A DNA stretch of 41,564 nt from CALMEH01 sp964548225. Its GTDB lineage: Bacteria; Acidobacteriota; Blastocatellia; Pyrinomonadales; Pyrinomonadaceae. The first letter of the stretch is position 1; each line of letters starts with the position of its first letter. The position numbers and the translations under genes were made by a program. Below, piece by piece: positions 23,682 to 30,737 of this stretch. The DNA lies in NCBI GenBank assembly GCA_964548225.1, contig CAZJQP010000038.1, forward strand, positions 1 to 41,564, given 5' to 3'. The notes under the pieces were generated by a model that did no database searches, was not told where the DNA came from, and was given only the letters and a program-made list of their open reading frames with translations.

Positions 23682-25097
23682 ATGGCTACTAAGACAACAG
23701 CAAGAAAAGTTATAAAAGCAACTAAGACGGAAGAGAACGGCGCAGCTGCCGGCGGAGAAGACTTGAAAAAAGTAGAACCTGCTCAAACTGCTCCCGCTGA
23801 ATCTAAAAAATCCGATAAAAAAGAAAAAAACGATGCGAACTCAGGACTGCTTGATTTGGCGGAATTGAAAGATAAGTCAATTTCCGAATTGACGCACATC
23901 GCCAAAGAAATGGGCGTTGAAGGCGCATCCGGGATGCGTAAGCAAGAATTGATTTTTAAGGTTCTCGCCGCGCAGACCGAAAAAAGCGGTTTGATTTTTT
24001 CGCAAGGCGTTCTTGAAACTTTGCCCGACGGCTTCGGGTTTCTTCGTGCGCCGGAATACAATTATCTGCCCGGTCCCGACGATATTTACGTTTCGCCTTC
24101 GCAAATCCGCAAATTTGATTTACGCACCGGCGACACCGTGAGCGGGCAAATTCGTCCGCCTAAAGAAGGCGAACGATATTTCGCGCTTATCAAGGTCGAG
24201 GCGATCAATTTTGAAGCCCCCGAACATTCACGCGAAAAAGTTTTCTTTGACAATCTAACGCCGCTTTATCCCGACGAGCAGTTGAAGATGGAAACCGGCA
24301 CGGACAAAATCGCGGCGCGTGTGATTGACCTCGTAACGCCGATTGGTAAAGGGCAACGCGCTTTGATTGTTGCACCGCCGCGCACGGGTAAAACAATGCT
24401 TCTGCAAACAATCGCCAATTCGGTAACGGAAAATCATCCCGAAGTTACGCTGATTGTTCTGCTGATTGATGAACGCCCCGAAGAAGTTACGGATATGCAA
24501 CGCTCGGTTAAAGGCGAAGTTATTTCTTCGACGTTTGACGAACCGCCGACGCGCCACGTTCAGGTTGCGGATATGGTTATCGAAAAAGCAAAACGCCTCG
24601 TCGAACACAAACGCGATGTCGTCATTTTGCTCGATTCAATCACACGCCTTGCCCGCGCACACAACGCGGTTGTTCCGCCGTCGGGCAAGATTTTGTCGGG
24701 CGGTATTGATTCAAATGCTTTGCAACGTCCGAAACGCTTTTTCGGTGCGGCGCGAAACATTGAAGAAGGCGGAAGTTTGACGATTATTGCGACGGCTTTG
24801 ATTGACACGGGGTCGCGTATGGACGACGTTATCTTTGAAGAATTTAAGGGAACGGGTAACTCGGAAATCCATCTTGACCGCAGACTTTCGGACAAACGAT
24901 TGTTTCCGGCGATTGATTTGCAACGCTCCGGCACGCGCAAAGAGGAATTGCTCATCAGCAAGGAAGACCTCAACCGCATCTGGGTTATGCGTCGCGTTCT
25001 CAATCCGCTTTCGCCTGTTGAACAGATGGAAGTCGTGCTTGAACGCCTCAACAAAACAAAGGCAAATTCGGAATTCTTGGCTTCAATGCAAAGTTAA
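23682..25097 (+). CDS. rho: Transcription termination factor Rho
   Basis: A 471-aa RNA-dependent hexameric ATPase that terminates transcription. A charged, Lys/Ala/Glu-rich extension (residues 1-45) precedes the Rho_N helical domain (DLAELKDKSISELTHIAKEM) and the cold-shock-like RNA-binding domain (VLETLPDGFGFLRAPEYNYLPGPDDIYVSPSQIRKF). The ATPase core has Walker A APPRTGKT starting at residue 231 (Lys237), Walker B VVILLDSITRLARA and the Q-loop/R-loop region GKILSGGIDSNALQRPKRFFGAARN. The N-terminal extension makes it longer than E. coli Rho, as is common in several phyla. It has its own perfect intrinsic terminator downstream. Confidence 0.97.
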   Translation: MATKTTARKVIKATKTEENGAAAGGEDLKKVEPAQTAPAESKKSDKKEKNDANSGLLDLAELKDKSISELTHIAKEMGVEGASGMRKQELIFKVLAAQTEKSGLIFSQGVLETLPDGFGFLRAPEYNYLPGPDDIYVSPSQIRKFDLRTGDTVSGQIRPPKEGERYFALIKVEAINFEAPEHSREKVFFDNLTPLYPDEQLKMETGTDKIAARVIDLVTPIGKGQRALIVAPPRTGKTMLLQTIANSVTENHPEVTLIVLLIDERPEEVTDMQRSVKGEVISSTFDEPPTRHVQVADMVIEKAKRLVEHKRDVVILLDSITRLARAHNAVVPPSGKILSGGIDSNALQRPKRFFGAARNIEEGGSLTIIATALIDTGSRMDDVIFEEFKGTGNSEIHLDRRLSDKRLFPAIDLQRSGTRKEELLISKEDLNRIWVMRRVLNPLSPVEQMEVVLERLNKTKANSEFLASMQS

Positions 25098-25112
25098 TTC
25101 AGATGAAAAAAT

Positions 25113-25150
25113 AAAAAAGCCTTGAGTTCAAACGAACTCAAGGCTTTTTT
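25113..25150. terminator. Perfect bidirectional intrinsic terminator after rho
   Basis: AAAAAAGCCTTGAGTTC, loop AAAC, and the exact 17-base complement ending in six T. The A-run and T-run let it work for rho on the plus strand and for the convergent secreted-protein gene on the minus strand. Confidence 0.92.
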
Positions 25151-25160
25151 ATTTGAAAAA

Positions 25161-27092
25161 TTATGGAATATAGACAGCGGGAGTCGGTTTGTCGGTAGCA
25201 AGTCCGAAATTCGTTGTTCTGAGACCATTGCGCGAACCTAAAATCCACCAAGTTCCGTTGCGGACAACAGCTAAATCTGTTCTGCCGTCGCCGTCGTAAT
25301 CGGCAGGTGCGAGTTTGTCGGTTGCCAAGCCGAATTGCGGCGCGTCAAAGTTTTGCGCTGGAACTCCGGTAGCGCGGGCGATATACCAAGTGTTGTTGCC
25401 CGGACGGAAAACTGCCAGATTCGCCTTCCCGTCGCCGTCATAATCTCCGACAACGGGAATATCACCTGCTAAACCGAAAAGGTCATTGGTCAAACCTGAA
25501 TTGCTTTTGATAATTGACCAATTCGTTCCGGTAAAGACTGCCACATCAGCTTTGCCGTCGCCGTCATAATCTGCGGGAACGGGTTTGTTCCCGGCTTGTC
25601 CGTGCGAGATGATTCCGGTGTATCCAAACTGTGAATTAAGAATATACCATTCGCCGTTTCGATAAGTTGCGACATCGGCTTTGCCGTCGCCGTCGTAGTC
25701 TGCGGGAACGGGAATGTCGGTCGGAATTCCCCAACGAACGCCGTAAAGTCCCTGCGTTGAGCCGACAATATACCAAGTTCCGGTTGACGGACGATAAACG
25801 GCAATATCGGTTTTGCCGTCGCCGTCATAATCTGCCGGAGCCGGAATATCGTCGTGCAGACCGAATCTTGCGTATGAAAAAGTTGTCGGGGAAAGTTGCG
25901 AATACCAATCCAAGGCCGAAATCGGCAGACCAAAATCTTCTGATAATGACGAATTGTTTATCGTCCGAATTACGGCAACGTCCGCTTGTTCGTTGCCGTT
26001 AAAATCAAACTGCGTTCTCAATCGTTCATATGCGCCGATGTCGCCGCCGCGTGCGCCGTTGGAGTTGCCGTCCGAGCCGCGAAATACTCCGCGTTGGTCG
26101 GGGAATTGAACACGATTAGGGTCGCCCGCGTCAATCGCCGGACTCGTAATCGGAAGCGCGTGTGTCAGTGTCGCACCGTTGTTCAAAGCAATCGGCAATA
26201 ATTGCGGGCTGACATTTAATTGGTTGCCGAGAGCCGAGCCGATAATGTTTGCACCCGACGTATTGCCGACCAAATTATAGCCGAGCGAATTCATCGTCAA
26301 ACTAAAATCGGGTCGTCCGTTGGTCGCGGTGTTTTGTGCGATTATCGAATTGCGGACGGAATAAGTTGCCTGTGCATTATGAACGCCGCCGCCGACGGTT
26401 CCCGAATGATTAAAAGCAATCGTCGAATCGCTGATGTTCGCACTCGACGAATTAAAATCGGCTTCCAAACCGCCGCCGGAGCTTGACGAAGTATTGCCGC
26501 TGACCGTTGAACGAGTCATTATCAGATTATCGCCGTGATAAATCCCGCCGCCCGTGCCGTTGGTTGCCGTATTTCCATAAATCGCGCAATTATTTATGAC
26601 CAGCGGACCAAAAATGCTGATTGCGCCGCCGTTGCTTACGCCCGACGGACCTGAAATCGTGCCTTGCGTCAGATTCAGATAATTCAAAGTCAGCGTCGAA
26701 TTTGCCGTGTTTCCGTTAAAAATGCGGCTGTTGTTATTGCCCGAAATTGTTATCGGAAAATTCGGATTGCCGTTGATAGTAATCGTTCCCGGAAACACTA
26801 ATTCGCCGCTTGTCAGAACGATTGTTTGCGCCGATGTAAAGGCAAATTCAATCGTGTCCGCGCCAGCCGCGCCGTTTGCGTCTAAAACCGCTTGGCGCAG
26901 ACTTCCCGCGCCGGAATCATTGGTATTTGTTACCGTAAAAGTCGCGGCGTTTGCCGAAAAAGACATTGCCGTCAAGATAAAAGCCATTGAAACGATTGGA
27001 AAAGTTTTGATAATCAAGTTTTCCAATTTTGAATACACTTCGAGTGCCGCGTTGGTCGTCAAACCGACCAACGACATGGTTAGTTCTTTCAT
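25161..27092 (-). CDS. Secreted parallel beta-helix (pectate-lyase-like) protein with FG-GAP repeats
   Basis: The start is set at 27092 because a clear ribosome binding site (TGGAGGATTTT) precedes that ATG; an in-frame ATG at 27230 is less likely. The 643-aa product has a late signal segment (TFPIVSMAFILTAMSFSANA). It continues with FTVTNTNDSGAGSLRQAVLDANGAAGADTIEF, the opening typical of right-handed beta-helix surface proteins. Rungs rich in Asn/Ser/Gly run to about residue 350, and the DPNRVQFPDQRGVFRG region closes the helix. Six Ca-loops (one degenerate DFNGNEQAD, then DYDGDGKTD-type) and the tail KPTPAVYIP follow. It probably binds or modifies polysaccharide or sits on the surface; no catalytic residues are assigned. 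It is convergent with rho. Confidence 0.82.
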   Translation of the reverse strand: MKELTMSLVGLTTNAALEVYSKLENLIIKTFPIVSMAFILTAMSFSANAATFTVTNTNDSGAGSLRQAVLDANGAAGADTIEFAFTSAQTIVLTSGELVFPGTITINGNPNFPITISGNNNSRIFNGNTANSTLTLNYLNLTQGTISGPSGVSNGGAISIFGPLVINNCAIYGNTATNGTGGGIYHGDNLIMTRSTVSGNTSSSSGGGLEADFNSSSANISDSTIAFNHSGTVGGGVHNAQATYSVRNSIIAQNTATNGRPDFSLTMNSLGYNLVGNTSGANIIGSALGNQLNVSPQLLPIALNNGATLTHALPITSPAIDAGDPNRVQFPDQRGVFRGSDGNSNGARGGDIGAYERLRTQFDFNGNEQADVAVIRTINNSSLSEDFGLPISALDWYSQLSPTTFSYARFGLHDDIPAPADYDGDGKTDIAVYRPSTGTWYIVGSTQGLYGVRWGIPTDIPVPADYDGDGKADVATYRNGEWYILNSQFGYTGIISHGQAGNKPVPADYDGDGKADVAVFTGTNWSIIKSNSGLTNDLFGLAGDIPVVGDYDGDGKANLAVFRPGNNTWYIARATGVPAQNFDAPQFGLATDKLAPADYDGDGRTDLAVVRNGTWWILGSRNGLRTTNFGLATDKPTPAVYIP

Positions 27093-27313
27093 AAAATCCT
27101 CCAGATTATTTTGTAGATTGTTTCTACTTTGCGTTATGCAATAAAAGGAACGCGAGAGATAAACTAATCTTGCAGACTTTTTTGAATAAAAATGTAAGCA
27201 AAGCGATTCGATGTTTCCGGTTATTTGCAATGATTATCGCCGATTACACTGTAAATGCAACAATTGGAGCGCAAAAGTCCGATAAACATTGGGCTTTGAC
27301 CGCGAAACTTTTG
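27093..27313. other. Upstream region of the beta-helix gene
   Basis: It holds the ribosome binding site at about 27096-27102 and 200 bp of AT-rich sequence in which I see no reliable promoter. It ends where the 21-bp repeat array begins. Confidence 0.4.
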
Positions 27314-27772
27314 TAAAAGTCCGCCGAACTCTTATGAAAGTCCGCCGAACTCTTATGAAAGTCCGCTGTCCTTTCGTGAAAGTCCGCCGGACTCTCGTGA
27401 AAGTCAGCGGACTCTTGCGAAAGTCCGCCGGACTCTCGTGAAAGTCAGCGGACTCTTGCCAAAGGACAGCGGACTCTTGTGAAAGTCCGCCGGACTCTTA
27501 CCAAAGTCAGCGGACTTTCACGAAAGGACGGCGGACTCTTGTGAAAGGACGGCGGTCTTTCATAAGAGTTCGGCGGACTTTTATAAGAGTTCGGCGGACT
27601 TTTACGAAAGGACGGCGGACTTTGGGCAAAGTTTTCCGTCCAATTGTGAATGTTCCGTGTCCGCAGAGCAAAGTTTGGCGGACTTTTAGCAGAATCAGGC
27701 GGTCTCGCTTGATTGTCCGGCGGTCATTGTTCAGTGTCGGATGGTTTATGAGCAGAATCCGGCGGGCTGTGT
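27314..27772. repeat. Tandem array of about 22 quasi-palindromic 20-21-bp units
   Basis: Head-to-tail units, consensus AAAGTCCGCCGGACTCTYGTG. Each contains a near-palindromic core AGTCCGCCGGACT or variants (AGTCAGCGGACT, AGTTCGGCGGACT). Units are crisp from 27314 to about 27610. They then degenerate but keep the 21-bp step to about 27772. The occasional 20-bp unit breaks any reading frame, so the array is not simply coding, although a 112-codon open frame (27541-27879) with heptads like RVRRTFI runs through its second half. No spacers, so not CRISPR. Confidence 0.85.
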
Positions 27773-27831
27773 TTCGGTCAATTCTTATAAGCTGTTTTAA
27801 AACTTTAAAAAGCCGGATAATTGCGAGTGGT

Positions 27832-27928
27832 TTATCAATTATTAATTATCCGGTATCAATTATATTTTGGGGTGTTTAAGCGTAACCCACGACAATTTAA
27901 TGAATAATTGGTAATTGATAATTGATAA
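27832..27928. repeat. AT-rich inverted repeat downstream of the 21-bp array
   Basis: TTATCAATTATTAATTA-type arm at 27832-27851 pairs with 27909-27928 at about 18 of 20 positions. It lies in gene-free DNA between the tandem array and the small membrane protein gene. Confidence 0.5.
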
Positions 27929-27993
27929 TGCCGCGCCTTGTTTCCCAATCATATTGAGCTTTGAAACAAATTCTTAGTTTAGAAGGGAAAAAA

Positions 27994-28058
27994 GGAGAAA
28001 CGGAGACAAAGAAAATCTCTCCTTCTCCCGTTCTCCCGTTCTCCCGTTCTCCGTTTCT
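27994..28058 (-). terminator. Hairpin at the end of the small membrane protein gene
   Basis: AGAAACGGAGA (27996-28006 as read on the plus strand) pairs exactly with TCTCCGTTTCT (28048-28058), which touches the stop codon. The interior holds three to four direct copies of CTCCCGTT. On the minus strand it is followed by a run of T (CCTTTTTTTCCC), fitting an intrinsic terminator. Confidence 0.6.
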
Positions 28059-28438
28059 TATTTTATAGCGCGGGCAATCAGACCGATGCCGCCTGCCAGA
28101 AGGACGAGCATAATGATTGTGTTGAAAAGGCTGGTCGGTTGGAAATAGACGGTCAGATTCGCCAAAATTCCGGCGGCGATGACAACGATGCCGACGAAAA
28201 GCAAAATCCAACCGATAACGGATTTGCCGTTGAAGAATAAAATGCCGATGCCGAAAATAAGCGGAATCAGCGTCAAACCGAAAGTGTTGTAGCCGTAAAG
28301 CGTCCAAAAACTGCTCGTTACAACAACTTGATTCGTCAAAAGATAACCGCCCGCGACCGCCATCGCCAGCCCGATGAAAAATTCGATTAATCCGCCCGAA
28401 GTTCCGCCCGCTCCGCTAAATTTATATTCTTCGCTCAT
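28058..28438 (-). CDS. Small integral membrane protein of unknown function
   Basis: A 126-aa protein with about four hydrophobic helices: GLIEFFIGLAMAVAGGYLL, TFGLTLIPLIFGIGILFF, SVIGWILLFVGIVVIAAGIL and NTIIMLVLLAGGIGLIA. A short polar Gly/Ser-rich N-terminus precedes them. It lies in the inner membrane by prediction. It has no known motif and no operon partner; a MITE-like palindrome begins ten bases upstream of its start. Function not recognised. Confidence 0.75.
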   Translation of the reverse strand: MSEEYKFSGAGGTSGGLIEFFIGLAMAVAGGYLLTNQVVVTSSFWTLYGYNTFGLTLIPLIFGIGILFFNGKSVIGWILLFVGIVVIAAGILANLTVYFQPTSLFNTIIMLVLLAGGIGLIARAIK

Positions 28439-28447
28439 AGTTTTTTT

Positions 28448-28716
28448 GGTAGTGAACTAAAAGTAATGCTTTTATAAATTGCCACTAGCTTCAGCTAGTG
28501 GACGAGTTTTTGAAATCAAGCGGCTTTAGCCGAATAGGAGAAAAAATCAATCATCCTTACCGCTTTAGCGCAAAAAAAGGGATAAAGCCAAGCGGAATTT
28601 TTTATTTTTTTCTTCTATTCGGCTAAAGCCTTGTTTCTTTCTTTTGCTAACCACCAGCTAAAGCTGGCGGCAATTTATAAAAGCATTTCAAAAAGCATTA
28701 CTTTTAGTTCACTACC
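28448..28716. mobile_element. MITE/REP-like nested palindrome, 269 bp
   Basis: The outer arms (28448-28501 and 28651-28716) are complementary over about 50 bp starting GGTAGTGAACTAAAAGTAAT, with a ~13-bp insertion in the right arm. An inner pair (about 28519-28539 and 28612-28632) carries GGCTTTAGCCGAATAG and its complement. The motif GCTTTAGC/GCTAAAGC or GCTTCAGC recurs at least five times, each inside a small hairpin. No coding capacity. It fills the gap between two minus-strand genes. Confidence 0.75.
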
Positions 28717-28732
28717 GTTTTTTTTAGTTGGG

Positions 28733-28763
28733 AGTAAGGAGTCTTTTCTCCCTACTCCTTACT
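28733..28763 (-). terminator. Hairpin after the metallopeptidase-like gene
   Basis: AGTAAGGAGT (28733-28742) pairs exactly with ACTCCTTACT (28754-28763), ending at the stop codon of the minus-strand gene. On the minus strand it is followed by TCCCAACTAAAAAAAA, with no T-run, so termination would be weak. Confidence 0.5.
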
Positions 28764-29279
28764 TTAGTTCCCGAATCCGCCGACTTGCGTAAATTTTTTG
28801 CGAAACCGCTCATCGTGTCCGGCTTGAATATCCTGCCGGCAGAAATATGCGTGCGTCAATTCGTGTTTCAGAATATTCACGATTTGCTTTTGATTCTTTT
28901 TGTCGTAGAAGGCTTTTTTGATATAAATCGTCGGATTTCGGCTCACGCAAACATTATACGCCACGCCGCCGTCTTTGCCTTCACTGCCTTTCTGAATCGG
29001 TTCGTCCACAAGATAGACGGGAACGGACGGCATTCTGTCAAAAAGTGGCAGAAGTGCATCTGTTTCTCTCTGCAAGTTCGCGTCGCGCACGCCCTTCGGC
29101 TTCGGAACGGGAGTTTTTGAGGCATTTACAACTTGTTCGGGCATTTTGTTTGAAGTGATTTCAGCCGTGTCTGATTTCCAAAAATAATATACAACCAACA
29201 AAATGCCCGATACCAGCAGAATAAACGCCGCGAAAATGATAAGTAGTATTTTGAACATCGAACTGTTAAGCATTTTCAA
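28764..29279 (-). CDS. Membrane-anchored HExxH metallopeptidase-like protein
   Basis: A 171-aa protein with one N-terminal membrane helix (ILLIIFAAFILLVSGILLVVYYFW, about residues 11-34) and a domain outside the membrane. The zinc-peptidase signature is His139-Glu140-Leu-Thr-His143 (KHELTHAYF), followed by a further His155 in GHDERFRKKF. This spacing resembles SprT-like or minimal gluzincin-type peptidases. It is much smaller than standard M48 or M4 enzymes. The fold, the third ligand and the substrate are unproven. A small inverted repeat and asnS lie upstream. Confidence 0.7.
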   Translation of the reverse strand: MKMLNSSMFKILLIIFAAFILLVSGILLVVYYFWKSDTAEITSNKMPEQVVNASKTPVPKPKGVRDANLQRETDALLPLFDRMPSVPVYLVDEPIQKGSEGKDGGVAYNVCVSRNPTIYIKKAFYDKKNQKQIVNILKHELTHAYFCRQDIQAGHDERFRKKFTQVGGFGN

Positions 29280-29286
29280 CTGCCCG

Positions 29287-29354
29287 GAGTTACGTCTTTA
29301 GGTGCGTATTCTTGCCGCGCTTCGCCGGCGGTTTCACGCCTAAAGACGTAACTC
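29287..29354. repeat. Perfect 16-bp inverted repeat between asnS and the metallopeptidase gene
   Basis: GAGTTACGTCTTTAGG (29287-29302) and its exact complement (29339-29354), with a 36-base loop that itself holds CGCGCTTCGCCGGCG. It lies just beyond the asnS stop codon and could act as a 3' hairpin. Confidence 0.7.
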
Positions 29355-29361
29355 TGAACGA

Positions 29362-30675
29362 TTAAGGTTTCAGACGATAAAGCATCCGCGGAAACGGAAT
29401 TGTTTCGCGGACATGCTCGATGCCGCACATCCAAGCCGTGCAGCGTTCGATGCCCATTCCGAAACCGGCGTGCGGAACTGCGCCGAATCTGCGTAAGTCG
29501 AGATACCATTCAAAAGATTCACGCGGCAAATCGTGCGCTTCGATTTGTTTTTCAAGAAACTCCAAATCAAAAGCGCGTTCGCCGCCGCCGATAATCTCGC
29601 CGTAGCCTTCGGGCGCGAGCAAATCCGCGCCGAGCGCGAGTTCGGGGCGTTCCTTGTCGCGTTCAAAATAAAACGCTTTGATGACGGCAGGGAAATGATG
29701 CACGAAAACCGGCGCGTCAAACTGTTTTGAAATATAAGTTTCGTCCGGCGCACCGAAATCGCCGCCCCATTCAAAATCATTTTCGAGTTCGCCTTTGGCA
29801 AAACCTTCTTTCAGCATCTTCACCGCGTCGTCGTAATGCACACGCGGGAAACCGCTTTCGAGAATTGCTTCGAGCTTAGAAATATCGCGCTCCAAAACCG
29901 CCAAATCATCGCGTCTGTCCGCCAAAACCCGCTCGACGATAAATTTTATCAAACCTTCGCCAAGCGTCATCACGTCGTCGAGATGCGCGTAAGCCATTTC
30001 GGGTTCGACCATCCAAAATTCGGTAAGGTGTCGGCGCGTTTTAGATTTTTCAGCGCGGAAAACCGGACCGAAAGCGTAACTTCTGCCAAGACTTGCGGCG
30101 GTTGCTTCGTTGTAAAGTTGCCCTGATTGCGTCAGATACGCTTTGTCATCGTCAAAATAGTCAACTTCAAAAAGCGTCGTCGTGCCTTCGCAAGCGGCAG
30201 GCGTGAAAATCGGGGTGTCGGCGAGAATAAATCCGTTTTCGTCAAAGAAATCGCGTGTCGCTTTGATAACCGTGTGGCGAATCTTCAAAACCGCGTGCTG
30301 TTTCTTCGAGCGAATCCAAAGATGCCGATTGTCCATCAAAAATTCCGTCCCGTGTTCCTTCGGCGTAATCGGATATTCACTCGCGTTTTGGATAACTTCC
30401 AATCCCGTAACGTCCAATTCAACGCCAATCGCCGAGCGTGTATCTTCCTTAACCTTGCCCGTTACGATTATCGAAGATTCTTGCCCCAAGCCTTTTGCCT
30501 GTTCAAAAAGCTCTTCATTCGCAGGTTTGAAAACGACGCACTGCACAATGCCCGTGCCGTCGCGCAGTTGCAGAAAAACAAGTTTCCCGCTCGAACGCGA
30601 GTTATAAAGCCAACCTTTCAGCGTAACTTCCTCGCCGATGTGATTTTTTAGTTCGTTGATGTATGTTTGATTCAT
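29362..30675 (-). CDS. asnS: Asparaginyl-tRNA synthetase
   Basis: A class II aminoacyl-tRNA synthetase charging tRNA-Asn. The start is taken at 30675 (ATG, MNQTYINELK); the longer frame begins with TTG and adds an unlikely 14 residues. The 437-aa product has an N-terminal OB-fold anticodon-binding domain (VTLKGWLYNSRSSGKLVFLQLRDGTG), motif 2 (FRAEKSKTRRHLTEFWMVEPE) and motif 3 (GMGIERCTAWMCGIEHVRETIPFPR). The order and the HLTEFWMVEPE sequence point to AsnRS rather than AspRS. Length is typical. It is flanked by genes that look functionally unrelated. Confidence 0.95.
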   Translation of the reverse strand: MNQTYINELKNHIGEEVTLKGWLYNSRSSGKLVFLQLRDGTGIVQCVVFKPANEELFEQAKGLGQESSIIVTGKVKEDTRSAIGVELDVTGLEVIQNASEYPITPKEHGTEFLMDNRHLWIRSKKQHAVLKIRHTVIKATRDFFDENGFILADTPIFTPAACEGTTTLFEVDYFDDDKAYLTQSGQLYNEATAASLGRSYAFGPVFRAEKSKTRRHLTEFWMVEPEMAYAHLDDVMTLGEGLIKFIVERVLADRRDDLAVLERDISKLEAILESGFPRVHYDDAVKMLKEGFAKGELENDFEWGGDFGAPDETYISKQFDAPVFVHHFPAVIKAFYFERDKERPELALGADLLAPEGYGEIIGGGERAFDLEFLEKQIEAHDLPRESFEWYLDLRRFGAVPHAGFGMGIERCTAWMCGIEHVRETIPFPRMLYRLKP

Positions 30676-30737
30676 AAAGATAAAAGAAAATTCTAAAGGA
30701 AAAGCCTTTAACTGCAAAACTCGGAGTTTCTGAAATT

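Noticed and set aside
27541..27879. 112-codon plus-strand open frame with arginine-rich heptads
   Set aside because: It follows from the 21-bp unit length. Upstream 20-bp units shift the frame, so coding is not maintained along the array. Kept only as a caveat.
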